Assembly: GCA_900318775.1 (NCBI GenBank)
Contig: ONLY01000007.1
Span: forward strand, 31,940-95,939
DNA: 64,000 nt
Direction of reading: 5' to 3'
From: an uncultured Prevotellaceae bacterium
GTDB lineage: Bacteria > Bacteroidota > Bacteroidia > Bacteroidales > Bacteroidaceae
Below are positions 1 to 8,724 of this stretch, in pieces. The translations under genes and the position numbers were made by a program. Under the pieces are notes generated by a model. It saw only the letters and a list, made by a program, of their open reading frames with translations. It was not told the origin of the DNA and made no database searches. Positions within the stretch are counted from its first letter, which is position 1, and every line of letters starts with the position of its first letter.

Positions 1-88
1 TAGGAGACATCACAACAAATGAAACTATAGAGAATAAAATACTATAGCTTATTAATCAACATTTATTCATTAACAACAAACAAAACAA

Positions 89-916
89 ATGCATCAAACA
101 AGTCAAAAGAAGCCTGAGGCAATCAGATGGCATCACTTCTCGCGCCATAGCGATGCAATCTTTCTCAGTTTGAAGAAAGAGATTCGCATCAGCGTGCTGA
201 GTGTCGCCACCTTAGCAGTAGCCTGCCCTGACTCGTCTGCTGCCCAGATGGCCATGCAACCTCATGCCACAATGGAAGCAGCAACCGACTGTGCTGGCAC
301 TTCTTCTTCGGGAGAAGACGAACTGCTTGACCTCACAGCGCTTCAGCATGGCGACTTGCTCTTCTGTGTGGCAAGTTCCTCTCGCGATGGCATTGCGCAA
401 GCCATCGTATCGGTGACTGAAGGCATCGACCTTCAGCGAGTTTCTCATGTAGCCATCGTTTGCCAAGAGTCCAACGGGGAAATGTACGCGCTCGAAGCGT
501 CAGGCAAACACGGTGTATGGCTTAATCCTATCCATTCTTTCTTTGTCCATTGCGACCACTCTGCAGAAGGCCATCCCATGGTGCTGCTTGGCCGACTCAA
601 GGACACCACCAGCATTGCATCCTGCGTGGAGAAGGCAAAGACCTATCTTGGCAGACCTTATGACTATCAGTACATGCCAAGCGATTCTGCCCTCTACTGC
701 AGCGAATTAGTGCAGCTCTCATACATTGACCACGCAGGGGAAGCTATCTTTCCCCAAGTGCCCATGTCCTTCCATGACCACAACGGGCAGATTCTGCCGT
801 TCTGGACCACTTACTACCAGCAGTGGAACATGGCCGTGCCAGAAGGAGAGCCCGGCACCAATCCTGGTGGCATCAGCCGCAGCGACAAGATAACTATTGT
901 AGGAAAATTCTTTTAA
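89..916 (+). CDS. YiiX-like permuted papain-fold amidase/peptidase
   Basis: 275 aa. From about residue 85 the protein reads like the YiiX/YaeF (C92) branch of the NlpC/P60 superfamily, which is circularly permuted: the His comes first (SHVAIV, H120), then an acidic or polar residue (ALEAS, E136), and the Cys last (ALYCSELV, C204). Family members hydrolyse amide or peptide bonds, often in cell-wall or lipid substrates; the substrate here is unknown. The first 55 residues are odd: a basic stretch, then a hydrophobic run (ISVLSVATLAVAC) ending near an Ala-Gln site, like the unusual long leaders before some Bacteroidales B12/iron receptor genes (from memory). It sits 11 bases upstream of a BtuB-like receptor, probably in one operon. 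Function beyond the fold is not claimed. Confidence 0.75.
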   Translation: MHQTSQKKPEAIRWHHFSRHSDAIFLSLKKEIRISVLSVATLAVACPDSSAAQMAMQPHATMEAATDCAGTSSSGEDELLDLTALQHGDLLFCVASSSRDGIAQAIVSVTEGIDLQRVSHVAIVCQESNGEMYALEASGKHGVWLNPIHSFFVHCDHSAEGHPMVLLGRLKDTTSIASCVEKAKTYLGRPYDYQYMPSDSALYCSELVQLSYIDHAGEAIFPQVPMSFHDHNGQILPFWTTYYQQWNMAVPEGEPGTNPGGISRSDKITIVGKFF

Positions 917-927
917 AAAGACATCAC

Positions 928-2868
928 ATGAGAAAATCACTCTTTATCGCAGCCACACTGCTGGCTGCATCTGCCTGCATGGCACAAAAAACCACAGATA
1001 AAACAGCATTCGAAATCAATCTCAACGACGCCGAGGTGGTAGGCACACGCGCCCCACTCCCTGCAGACAAGGCTGTCCGCCTTGTTCAAGTCATCAACAG
1101 GCAGGATATTGAAGCCTCAAGCGCCAACTCCGTCAATGACCTTCTGAAACTCGCCGCCGGTGTGGATGTGCGCCAGCGTGGAGGCTTCGGCATCCAGACA
1201 GACATAGGCGTGAATGGTGGCACCGAAGACCAGCTCACAGTCCTGCTCAACGGCATCAACATTTCCAATCCACACACAGGCCACCTCACCGTCGACTTGC
1301 CCGTCAGCGTGGATGACATCGAGCGCATCGAAGTGATTGAGGGAGGAGCCAGCCGCATCTACGGCAGCCAGGCCTTTGCTGGAGCCATCAATATCGTCAC
1401 ACGCACCGAATCCCGGAGCAATGCCGGTGCACATATGCAAGGTGGTTCCTACGGCACTTGGGGAGGCAATGCCCATGTAGCGCTGAAAAATGCCCACTTC
1501 AACAATCGTGTCAGCGGAGCTTACACCCAAAGCGACGGAGCCAATGGCAACGACGATTTCAAGAAGTCAAACGCATATTGGAACGGGCACTACACCTCAC
1601 GCCTCTTCGACGCCACTCTGCAAGCCGGAATGAGCAGGATGGACTATGGCGCCAACACCTTCTATGGCACAGGTTCCAACTCCCAGTATGAGGAAGACAG
1701 ACGTTACCTCCTTGCCGCACAAGCCGAATACAAGGGACGTGTCCGCGTGCCTGTGCAAGTATACTGGAACCGCTCGCTCGACCACTATGTGTGGTGGCGC
1801 GCCAATCCTTCTGCCTATCAGAACTTCCACCAGACCAATGTATATGGTGCCAATGCAAACGCTTACACAACATGGGCTTTAGGCAAAACTGCCATCGGAT
1901 TTGAGTTCCGCCGCGAAAACATTCTCTCCACCCGACTTGGCAAAGAGATTTCGGAAGCAGACCGCCACAAATATAAGGTGCCAGGCCACGACGAGTACTA
2001 CAAATACAAAGACGGGCGTAGCAACGTCGGTCTCTACCTTGAGCACGACATCCTGCTCAACCAGCTGACCATTTCTCTCGGCGTGCTTGCCAACCACAAC
2101 ACCGCCGTATCGGGCGGTATGCATCTCTATCCAGGTATTGACCTCTCATGGCGCATGACCAATCGATGGAAACTCTTCGCCTCATTCAACCAAAGCCTAC
2201 GCACACCAACCTACACCGACCTCTACTACAACGGTCCGGGGCTGCAAGGCAACACGAAGCTAAAACCAGAGAAAAGCACCGACTGGCATCTTGGCGTTTC
2301 CTATGTAGACAACTTCCTCCGCCTTCAGGCCAAAGGCTTCTACCGTCATGGCACCGACATGATTGACTGGGTGAAATACACCAATGCCACCGTCTACACC
2401 ACAGCCAACAGCAACATCGACAACGTGGGAGCAGAAGCTCTTGTAGATCTTAACTTCACAGATATATGGGGCTCCTCGTCCTTCCTGCAGCGCCTCACGC
2501 TCAGCTACTGCTACAACTACAAGTTCCGTGTTGACGAAGAGCAAACAGCCAACTACGCATCACGATTGACCTTCCTGCGTCACAAGTTTGTCAGTTCCCT
2601 GCGCCATCGCATCTGCAAGCAAATCTCCGCACAATGGGACTTCACCCTCAAGAACCGTGATGGCGAATTCGAGAACGTCAAGACAAACCAGCGCCAATCC
2701 TATGGAACCTACGGAACGCTCGACCTCAAAGTGCAGTGGCAGACACCCCACTACACGCTGTATGCGCAAGCCAACAACCTCACCAGCCATGCATACTACG
2801 ACTTTGCCAACATCGAGCAGCCCGGCATATGGTTCATGGCAGGAGCCAAGTGTCACTTCGATTTCTAA
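928..2868 (+). CDS. TonB-dependent outer-membrane receptor, BtuB-like
   Basis: 646 aa starting at the ATG at 928, chosen because it begins a clean signal peptide (MRKSLFIAATLLAASACMAQ) 11 bases after the upstream stop; the frame is open further upstream but that would bury the signal. After the signal comes a short TonB-box-like segment, then a plug domain with the patterns NSVNDLLKLAAGVDVRQRG, LLNGINISNPHTGH and RIEVIEGGASRIYG, and then a 22-strand-type barrel ending in FDF with a terminal aromatic. No carboxypeptidase-like or SusC-type N-terminal extension is present, and the length matches the BtuB/siderophore group rather than SusC. It imports a scarce ligand across the outer membrane. 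Cobalamin is an inference from the plug pattern and from mutA-mutB elsewhere in the window. Confidence 0.88.
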   Translation: MRKSLFIAATLLAASACMAQKTTDKTAFEINLNDAEVVGTRAPLPADKAVRLVQVINRQDIEASSANSVNDLLKLAAGVDVRQRGGFGIQTDIGVNGGTEDQLTVLLNGINISNPHTGHLTVDLPVSVDDIERIEVIEGGASRIYGSQAFAGAINIVTRTESRSNAGAHMQGGSYGTWGGNAHVALKNAHFNNRVSGAYTQSDGANGNDDFKKSNAYWNGHYTSRLFDATLQAGMSRMDYGANTFYGTGSNSQYEEDRRYLLAAQAEYKGRVRVPVQVYWNRSLDHYVWWRANPSAYQNFHQTNVYGANANAYTTWALGKTAIGFEFRRENILSTRLGKEISEADRHKYKVPGHDEYYKYKDGRSNVGLYLEHDILLNQLTISLGVLANHNTAVSGGMHLYPGIDLSWRMTNRWKLFASFNQSLRTPTYTDLYYNGPGLQGNTKLKPEKSTDWHLGVSYVDNFLRLQAKGFYRHGTDMIDWVKYTNATVYTTANSNIDNVGAEALVDLNFTDIWGSSSFLQRLTLSYCYNYKFRVDEEQTANYASRLTFLRHKFVSSLRHRICKQISAQWDFTLKNRDGEFENVKTNQRQSYGTYGTLDLKVQWQTPHYTLYAQANNLTSHAYYDFANIEQPGIWFMAGAKCHFDF

Positions 2869-2884
2869 CATGAAATCGATGTCG

Positions 2885-2968
2885 TTCATAAGTTTGGAAT
2901 AATTATTCATAAGTTACGAACAATTATTCCAAACTTATGAATAATTGTTCGCAAGTTAAGAATAAGCA
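2885..2968. repeat. Four 21-bp tandem repeats containing a 20-bp inverted repeat
   Basis: Four consecutive 21-base units start at 2885, 2906, 2927 and 2948, each opening TTC and following the pattern TTCATAAGTTNNGAATAATT. Bases 2885-2904 and 2922-2941 are also perfect reverse complements, so the array can fold into a 20-bp stem. It lies between the receptor gene and the amidase gene, is A/T rich, and has no T-run after the stem. Confidence 0.85.
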
Positions 2969-3096
2969 TCAGAACCGCGCCCCTCATGCCCCAGCAGTGT
3001 CGATGACAAGCACAAATACGGACACATCAGATGGAAAAAGAATATCAGAAATGATATTCTTTTTCCTATTTCATGGGTTATTCTGCTGAATATTCG

Positions 3097-3104
3097 TATC
3101 TTTG
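3097..3104 (+). promoter_or_regulatory. Probable -7 promoter box (TATCTTTG) for the amidase-MCE operon
   Basis: TATCTTTG matches the Bacteroidetes TAnnTTTG -7 element 20 bases before the ATG at 3124. No clear TTTG is seen at the expected -33 distance. Confidence 0.5.
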
Positions 3105-3123
3105 TCGCTGATTTCATGCGCAT

Positions 3124-4284
3124 ATGAGAAAACTCTTACACATTATAATATATATAGGAACCATGCTCTGCGCATTACCCCTGTCTGCCATGAACGATGG
3201 CAACAAGTTTGTGGTAGTGCTCGATGCTGGCCATGGAGGCAAAGACCCTGGCGCCATAGGCTCTTCACCCCAAAACCGAGAAAAAGACATCAACCTGGGC
3301 ATCACGCTCGAAGTTGGACGCCTGCTGAAAGCAAACTGTCCAGACGTGACCCTCATTTATACACGCAGCACCGATGTGTTCGTTGAATTAGGACGACGTG
3401 CCGAGATTGCCAACAAGGCCAAGGCAAACCTCTTCGTCAGCATACACACCAACGCCCTGCCCAAAAACGCCCGCAAAGCCATGGGCGTACAGTCCTACTC
3501 TTTGTGCCTCCGCACAGCCGCCACCAATCTTGCAGTAGAGAAGCGAGAGAACTCCGTAATAGCCCTGGAAGGCGAGGCAGCAAAGAAATACGACTACAAT
3601 CCCTCGCCCGAAAGCAACATCATGTTCGAGCTCATGCAAGACCATGACATGAAAGAGAGTGTCAACTTCGCTAAACTGGTGCAAGGCGAGATGGTGCACA
3701 CAGGCGGACGAAACGACATGGGTGTGCTGCAAGCCAATCTGGCCGTGCTGCGCCTCACCTACATGCCCAGCGTCCTGCTGGAAGTAGGCTACATCTCCAC
3801 CCCTGCCGAAGAGCAGTTCCTCATGTCCACATCAGGCAGACAAGCCATGGCCAAAAGCATCTACAACGCCATTGTGAGATACAAAGCACTGCAAACAGGA
3901 CGTGAGTCCAAATTGGAGAAACCCACACCAGAAACCAAAGAGAAAAAAACAGACAAACAAGATAAGGAAACACCCGCAGGAACTGCACCTGCAGAAGCCG
4001 AGGCCCCTGCTGCGACCCATATTCCCGCAACAGACAACACCAAGAGCAGCGCCTCCGCCAACACAGGAAAGCAGACGGTGTACAAAGTGCAAGTACTGGC
4101 AGGCAGCACAAAGCTGCGACCCAACGACAGGCAGTTCAAAGGCCTGACCTGCGAGATGCACCAGCAAAACGGGCGCTACACCTACACCTACGGCTCCGCC
4201 ACCACCCTGGAAGAAGCCAAACGCTTGCGCCAATCCATTATCGACAAATTTCCCCAAGCATTCATCGTAACATTTGAAAAATAG
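3124..4284 (+). CDS. N-acetylmuramoyl-L-alanine amidase with C-terminal SPOR-like domain
   Basis: 386 aa. A signal peptide covers about residues 1-23. The amidase_3 domain (30-255) shows the zinc-site and catalytic patterns: LDAGHGG (H37), REKDIN (E53), SIHTN (H108) and LLEVGYIS (E220). It cleaves the amide bond between N-acetylmuramic acid and the stem peptide in the periplasm, for daughter-cell separation and wall turnover. A low-complexity linker rich in Lys, Pro, Glu and Ala (about 258-315) leads to a SPOR-type domain (YKVQVLAG onward, about 317-386) that would bind denuded septal glycan. The next gene starts 4 bases after the stop; an amidase-MCE pair is a familiar Bacteroidetes arrangement. 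Confidence 0.93.
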   Translation: MRKLLHIIIYIGTMLCALPLSAMNDGNKFVVVLDAGHGGKDPGAIGSSPQNREKDINLGITLEVGRLLKANCPDVTLIYTRSTDVFVELGRRAEIANKAKANLFVSIHTNALPKNARKAMGVQSYSLCLRTAATNLAVEKRENSVIALEGEAAKKYDYNPSPESNIMFELMQDHDMKESVNFAKLVQGEMVHTGGRNDMGVLQANLAVLRLTYMPSVLLEVGYISTPAEEQFLMSTSGRQAMAKSIYNAIVRYKALQTGRESKLEKPTPETKEKKTDKQDKETPAGTAPAEAEAPAATHIPATDNTKSSASANTGKQTVYKVQVLAGSTKLRPNDRQFKGLTCEMHQQNGRYTYTYGSATTLEEAKRLRQSIIDKFPQAFIVTFEK

Positions 4285-4288
4285 AACT

Positions 4289-5185
4289 ATGAAAATCAGC
4301 AAAGAAATCAAGATAGCCCTGGTGGCAATTCTTTCCGCAGCCCTCATCTATGTAGGCATCATTTTCCTCAAGGGCTTGAAACTATTCAACGACGAAGTAT
4401 CCTATTTTGTAGAGATAGCCGACGTGCAAGGCATGCCTACAGCGTCAGACGTGCGCGCCAACGGCATGAAAGTGGGCACCGTCAAAGCCATCTCATTCAA
4501 CGCCGCCCGGCAGAACATGCTGGTGGAAATCACCATCAACCCCAACTTTCACCTGCCCAAAGGCACCAGCGTCTACATGACTAAAGAAATGCTGGGCAAC
4601 GCCACCATGAACCTCAAGTTAGGCAACAACCCTAATGACATCATGCAGCCAGGCGACACCCTGCAAGGCGCCCCCATGACCGACCTCATGTCGGCAGCAG
4701 GCAACATGGTTCCACAAGTACAAGCCCTGCTGCCCAAGGTAGATTCCATCCTGACAGCGCTCAACACCCTGTCCAATGACCCAGCCCTGACAACCTCTGT
4801 GCACAACATGGCATACATCTCAGAAGAGCTGAAAGTCACCACCACCCAAATCAATGGGCTGCTGAAAGGCGTGCCACAACTCATGGACAAGACAAACAAC
4901 ATCTGCACCAACATGGAAACCACCACAGCCCACCTCAACCAGATAGACTTGATAGGCATGGCCAACAAAGCAGATGCCACACTCGGGAACCTGCAGGACA
5001 TGACCTTCCGAATCAGCACAGCCATGAACGACAAGAGCACCTCGCTCGGCATGCTGATGAACGACAACTCCATCGCCCTGCATCTCGACTCCACCATGAT
5101 CAACTCTTCACGCTTGCTGGAGGACTTCCGCCTGCACCCCAAACGCTACGTTCACTTCTCGCTTTTCGGCAAGAAAGACAAGTAA
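4289..5185 (+). CDS. MlaD/MCE-family lipid transport protein
   Basis: 298 aa from the ATG at 4289. The frame is open from 4274, but that start lies inside the upstream gene. One N-terminal membrane anchor (IALVAILSAALIYVGIIFL) is followed by an MCE domain (about 38-115, with the pattern VRANGMKVGTVKAI) and then a helical region to the C-terminus. MCE proteins form hexameric rings or tubes and move phospholipids between inner and outer membrane with an MlaEF-type ABC transporter. No permease or ATPase gene lies beside it, so partners must be elsewhere. It is translationally close to the amidase gene (4-base gap), suggesting co-expression for envelope maintenance. Confidence 0.9.
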   Translation: MKISKEIKIALVAILSAALIYVGIIFLKGLKLFNDEVSYFVEIADVQGMPTASDVRANGMKVGTVKAISFNAARQNMLVEITINPNFHLPKGTSVYMTKEMLGNATMNLKLGNNPNDIMQPGDTLQGAPMTDLMSAAGNMVPQVQALLPKVDSILTALNTLSNDPALTTSVHNMAYISEELKVTTTQINGLLKGVPQLMDKTNNICTNMETTTAHLNQIDLIGMANKADATLGNLQDMTFRISTAMNDKSTSLGMLMNDNSIALHLDSTMINSSRLLEDFRLHPKRYVHFSLFGKKDK

Positions 5186-5545
5186 AAAGAGGGTAAAGAA
5201 GAAATGTTAAACGCAGACATTATTTAAATTTCGTTCAAACAACAAACCAGCATATCAGAAGCAGTCAAAGAGACATAGGAATCCTATCAAAAACAAGCAT
5301 TTAAGCCTGTTAAAAAGCAAAAATAGTATTATTGTTTCACACATGGAACAAAACCTTAATGGACTAATAATCAACCAATAAAAAATAAACGAGAGAAAAC
5401 AAGGTCTTTCGCAACTAGAGAAACGTAAGTCGTTGAAAAAAAGAAGATTTTAATCGTCCATTTAAAACACACGAAAAAAGAAATTTTGCTATTTCAAAAA
5501 AAAGGACGAACTTTGCAAACGTTAGAGTTATCCTCTTAATCCAAT
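5186..5545. other. A/T-rich intergenic region before dnaA
   Basis: 360 bases with no convincing gene. It is A/T rich with many A-runs. I searched by eye for DnaA boxes (TTATNCACA on either strand) and found none that match; the nearest things are GTTATCC at about 5526 and TTTCACACA at about 5335. An origin of replication is therefore not supported here. The dnaA promoter is at its right end. Confidence 0.6.
5485..5515 (+). promoter_or_regulatory. dnaA promoter
   Basis: TTTG at 5485-5488, 19 bases, then GAACTTTG at 5508-5515 (consensus TAnnTTTG with the first T changed to G). The dnaA start is 30 bases downstream. Confidence 0.6.
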
Positions 5546-6970
5546 ATGGTAGAAATAGAAGAAAATCCAAAACACTTGTGGGAGAAATGCCTCGACATTA
5601 TCCGAGACAACATCTCCCCCCAACAATTCGCGGCATCGTTTGCCTTCGTAGAGCTTCACAGCTTCGAAGATGGCAAACTGATACTCAATGTGCCAAGCGA
5701 ATGGGTCAAGAAGTTGCTGGAAGATAACTTCCTGCCACTCATGGCAGCTACCTTCAAACGTGTCTTCGGCTCCAGCGTCAAAGAACTATATTATAATGTG
5801 TCGGTGGTGAAGACAACGCGAGGCGGATTAGTAAGAGAGCGCAGCACAGACATGGCTCCCAAGCCCATAAATGGTGAGCCACGCGATGATGCACGCACAT
5901 CACCAGATGACGTGACAGCACCACAGGTGCAGGACCTCGACTCACAACTCTATCCACACTACAAATTCAGCAATTACCTCGAAGGCGAAAGCAATCGTTT
6001 GGCGCGTTCCGTAGGAGAATCCATCGCCAAGCACCCAGCAAAAACATTCAACCCCTTCTTCGTATATGGTCCGTCCGGATGCGGAAAGACCCATTTGATT
6101 AATGCCATCGGCTGGCGCATCAAGGAGCTGCACCCACAAATGCGCGTGCTCTACCTGTCCGCCCACCTCTTCAGCGTACAATACGCTGATGCGGTTATCA
6201 AGAACAAGCTGAATGAATTTATCCGCTTCTACCAATCCATTGACGTGCTCATACTCGACGACGTGCAGGAACTTTCGGGCAAAGCAAAGACCCAGAACAC
6301 CTTCTTCCACATCTTCAATCACCTGCACATCAACGGCAAGCAGATTATTCTTTCTGCCGACCGTCCTCCTATCGCTATCAAAGATTTGGAAGACCGCCTG
6401 CTCACCCGCTTCAAGTGGGGCATGCAAGCAGAAATCGAGAAGCCTACACAGAACCTGCGTCTCGACATCATCTCTGCCAAGGTAGAAAAAGAAGGTCTCA
6501 AGATTCCTTCCAACGTGCTCAAGTTCATCTCTGAAAATGTAGATGACAGCGTGCGTGACCTCGAAGGCATCATCAATTCACTCATGGCCTACTCTGTGGT
6601 GTACAACTGCGGCATCAACATGAGTCTAGTACAGAAAGTCATGCCACGTTTCGTGGAGAAGACAGAACACACCATCACTATCGACGAAGTGAAACAATGC
6701 GTGTGCGACCACTTCAACCTCAAGTTGAGCCAATTAGACTCACGCGCTCGTACTCAGAAGATTGCGTATGCTCGACAAGTGGCCATGTACCTTTCCAATC
6801 AGTTCACGGGAAAGTCTCATGTGCAGATAGGAGTCAACATTGGCAACCGAAACCACGCCACCGTCATCCATGCAATCCGACAAATCAAGGACATGATGGA
6901 AGTGGACGACCAGATACGCCAAGACGTGACAGAGCTACAAGACATACTGCAAGCCTCCAGCAGAGGTTAG
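5546..6970 (+). CDS. dnaA: Chromosomal replication initiator protein DnaA
   Basis: 474 aa, normal length. Domain I (about 1-85) has the LWEKCLDIIRDNISPQQF start that binds DnaB and DiaA-type partners. A variable domain II linker (90-130) follows. The AAA+ domain III has Walker A GPSGCGKT (175-182), where most DnaA proteins have GGxGxGKT, and Walker B LILDDVQ (D238-D239). Domain IV carries the DNA-binding signature as NRNHATVIHAIR near residues 435-446, compared with the usual DHTTVLHA. It opens the origin for replication in the ATP-bound form. It is transcribed alone, with its own promoter and a terminator shared with the convergent nitroreductase gene. dnaN and recF are not beside it, as is common in this phylum. 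Confidence 0.98.
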   Translation: MVEIEENPKHLWEKCLDIIRDNISPQQFAASFAFVELHSFEDGKLILNVPSEWVKKLLEDNFLPLMAATFKRVFGSSVKELYYNVSVVKTTRGGLVRERSTDMAPKPINGEPRDDARTSPDDVTAPQVQDLDSQLYPHYKFSNYLEGESNRLARSVGESIAKHPAKTFNPFFVYGPSGCGKTHLINAIGWRIKELHPQMRVLYLSAHLFSVQYADAVIKNKLNEFIRFYQSIDVLILDDVQELSGKAKTQNTFFHIFNHLHINGKQIILSADRPPIAIKDLEDRLLTRFKWGMQAEIEKPTQNLRLDIISAKVEKEGLKIPSNVLKFISENVDDSVRDLEGIINSLMAYSVVYNCGINMSLVQKVMPRFVEKTEHTITIDEVKQCVCDHFNLKLSQLDSRARTQKIAYARQVAMYLSNQFTGKSHVQIGVNIGNRNHATVIHAIRQIKDMMEVDDQIRQDVTELQDILQASSRG

Positions 6971-7042
6971 CACAAGAGAATTGTATCGATAATAATACTG
7001 ACTTTAACCTATAATTTTACTTTTTACCTTATGCTCAAAAAA

Positions 7043-7075
7043 GAGGGGGCGTGTCGTGGTGACACTTACCCCCTC
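7043..7075. terminator. Bidirectional terminator between dnaA and nitroreductase gene
   Basis: A nested hairpin: GAGGGGG (7043-7049) pairs with CCCCCTC (7069-7075), and inside it GTGTC (7051-7055) pairs with GACAC (7061-7065). An A-run precedes it and ATTTTTTAT follows, so it works for both converging genes. Confidence 0.85.
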
Positions 7076-7101
7076 ACTATTTTTTATAGGCATTGCCTAT
7101 G

Positions 7102-7845
7102 TCAACGAATAAACCCCTGCCCTTTCAATGCGGCCAGCAGCCCTTCTGACATAGCCTCATTATCCTTCTTCGTATAGCGGCAATCCGTAAACACCTGCGC
7201 CAGATTCTCCTTCTTATTCACCTTCACAAACTTCTGATTCTCCTCCAGCTGCTCCTTCAGATAGTAGATGATATCCAGTTGGTTAGGTGTATAGTCATGA
7301 TACGTCTCCTCATGAACATACGCCAAATGCGGCAAGCGGTCCGGCTGTTCAGGACACTCATCCGGCACGCCCAACGTGATAGTAGCCACAGGGAATGTGA
7401 GTTTAGGCAGCTGCAGCAAATCGATGATGCCTTGGGGGTTATACAGCGTGGTGCCCAGATAGCAGGTGCCATAGCCAGCCGCTTCCGCCAGCGAGCAGAA
7501 AGCCTGCACATACAAGAGCGTGTCGCTCACCGCATTCAGCCAAGACAGCACATTGTCATATCCAGGCTGCGCATTACGCAACTCGCACCACTTCGTGAAA
7601 CGGTTAAAGTCAGCGCAGAACGTGAGCACCACAGGAGCCCCCTTCACCATTGGCTGGTTGAAGTGCAGAGGCGACAACTTCTCCTTCATCTCGGCAGAGC
7701 GAGTCACCACCACGCTGTACAGCTGCATATTGCCCATAGTGGCAGCACGCGAAGCCTGATACAGCATTGCATCCAATTTCTCGGCAGGAATATCCTCCTG
7801 CTTATACTTACGGATAGTCCGTCTTGTCACGATAGATGTCTCCAT
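7102..7845 (-). CDS. Nitroreductase-family NADPH-dependent FMN oxidoreductase
   Basis: 247 aa. The N-terminus has the family's FMN phosphate-binding start (RRTIRKYKQEDIP, 8-20) and the hallmark region LVQASRAATMGN-like (YQASRAATMGNMQLYSV). A mid-region LAEAAGYGTCYLG (about 120-132) matches the flavin-cradle helix. The length and layout fit the NfsA/FRP branch, cytoplasmic enzymes that use NAD(P)H to reduce quinones, nitro compounds or flavins; the natural substrate is not evident. It is a single gene, convergent with dnaA and divergent from the following gene. A possible -7 box lies at 7904-7897 on the minus strand. Confidence 0.88.
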   Translation of the reverse strand: METSIVTRRTIRKYKQEDIPAEKLDAMLYQASRAATMGNMQLYSVVVTRSAEMKEKLSPLHFNQPMVKGAPVVLTFCADFNRFTKWCELRNAQPGYDNVLSWLNAVSDTLLYVQAFCSLAEAAGYGTCYLGTTLYNPQGIIDLLQLPKLTFPVATITLGVPDECPEQPDRLPHLAYVHEETYHDYTPNQLDIIYYLKEQLEENQKFVKVNKKENLAQVFTDCRYTKKDNEAMSEGLLAALKGQGFIR

Positions 7846-7896
7846 GTCTTTTCTGTTTATTATGAATCTACAAACTTATTACAATCTGCAACTGGG

Positions 7897-7904
7897 CAAA
7901 GATA
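7897..7904 (-). promoter_or_regulatory. Possible -7 box for the nitroreductase gene
   Basis: Read on the minus strand the bases are TATCTTTG, matching TAnnTTTG, about 50 bases before the start codon. No good -33 element is seen. Confidence 0.4.
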
Positions 7905-7958
7905 AGCATTTTCCACGTTTTTTTTCGGTTCACGCTCCCACTTTTCACTTTTTTTACC

Positions 7959-7966
7959 TACCTTTG
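7959..7966 (+). promoter_or_regulatory. Possible -7 box for the RNR-domain gene and folB
   Basis: TACCTTTG, 41 bases upstream of the ATG at 8008. No good -33 element is seen. Confidence 0.4.
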
Positions 7967-8007
7967 CCCATACTTAACAATTCTGTTGCAACAAAACAAA
8001 ACCTCAT

Positions 8008-8724
8008 ATGTCATCCATACCGACATTATCCACTGCCATTCTGCGGCTGTTGGCCGACTTTGGCGAAGAGCGCCTGAAGAACGCGCTTGCCTCCATCGCC
8101 GCAGAGGCAGACGATGCAGCCTCCGGCAACTGCGAGAATGCAGGCACTGATGCCCAAGCCTATGCGGACAAGCAGGAACTGCTCTCCTTGCTCGAAAGCG
8201 AGATATACTCCTACCGTCCCCAGTTTGAAATCACAGAAAAGCGCCCCGTCAGCCTTGAATGCGACGTGGTGAAGTTCCAGAACAAGAAAGAGAAGTGGGT
8301 GGCATTTGTAGGACTGCTTGATGGCTACCCATACGAAATCTTCACAGGCGTGCTCGACGATGAAGATGGCATCGCCCTGCCGAAGACCGTTACCAAAGGC
8401 TACATCATCAAGCATGTCAACGAAGACGGCACCAAGCGTTACGACTTCACCTTCGTCAATCGCCGAGGCTACAAGACCACCGTCGAAGGCCTGTCCGAGC
8501 GCTTCAACAAGGAATACTGGAACTACGCCAAGCTCATCAGCGGCGTGCTCCGCTACCGCATGCCACTCAATCACGTCATCAAGCTCATTAGCTCATTGCA
8601 GCTCGACGACGAGAACATCAACACATGGACAAACGGCGTGGCGCGAGCACTCAAGAAATACACAGTCTCACCCGATACGCCAGACGCCATAGAAGACACA
8701 GACGAGCTAATCGATGAGCCATAA
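8008..8724 (+). CDS. Stand-alone homologue of a class II ribonucleotide reductase C-terminal region
   Basis: 238 aa, no signal peptide. Residues about 75-225 follow the pattern I recall from the C-terminal part of adenosylcobalamin-dependent ribonucleotide reductases: a strand with VAFVGLLDGYPYEIFTG, a variable turn, then NYAKLISGVLRYRMPLNHVIKLISSL and a final helix VARALKKY. None of the catalytic barrel is present (no active-site Cys pair, no radical-site Cys), and the C-terminal redox Cys pair is also missing, so it cannot be a reductase alone. It may be a former domain kept as a binding or regulatory protein. The first 60 residues are Ala- and Glu-rich and unrecognised. The end overlaps the folB start by 11 bases, indicating translational coupling. 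The family assignment is from memory. Confidence 0.6.
   Translation: MSSIPTLSTAILRLLADFGEERLKNALASIAAEADDAASGNCENAGTDAQAYADKQELLSLLESEIYSYRPQFEITEKRPVSLECDVVKFQNKKEKWVAFVGLLDGYPYEIFTGVLDDEDGIALPKTVTKGYIIKHVNEDGTKRYDFTFVNRRGYKTTVEGLSERFNKEYWNYAKLISGVLRYRMPLNHVIKLISSLQLDDENINTWTNGVARALKKYTVSPDTPDAIEDTDELIDEP

Noticed and set aside
1..88. Cobalamin riboswitch before the BtuB-like operon
   Set aside because: Only 88 bases are visible and no B12-box-like sequence is among them; it could lie before base 1.
3832..4347. 171-codon minus-strand frame inside the amidase gene
   Set aside because: Cys- and Gly-rich shadow opposite the low-complexity linker and SPOR region of the real gene.
5186..5545. 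Origin of replication next to dnaA
   Set aside because: The region is A/T rich but I find no cluster of DnaA boxes; in this phylum dnaA is often away from the origin. A cumulative GC-skew plot of the whole genome would decide.
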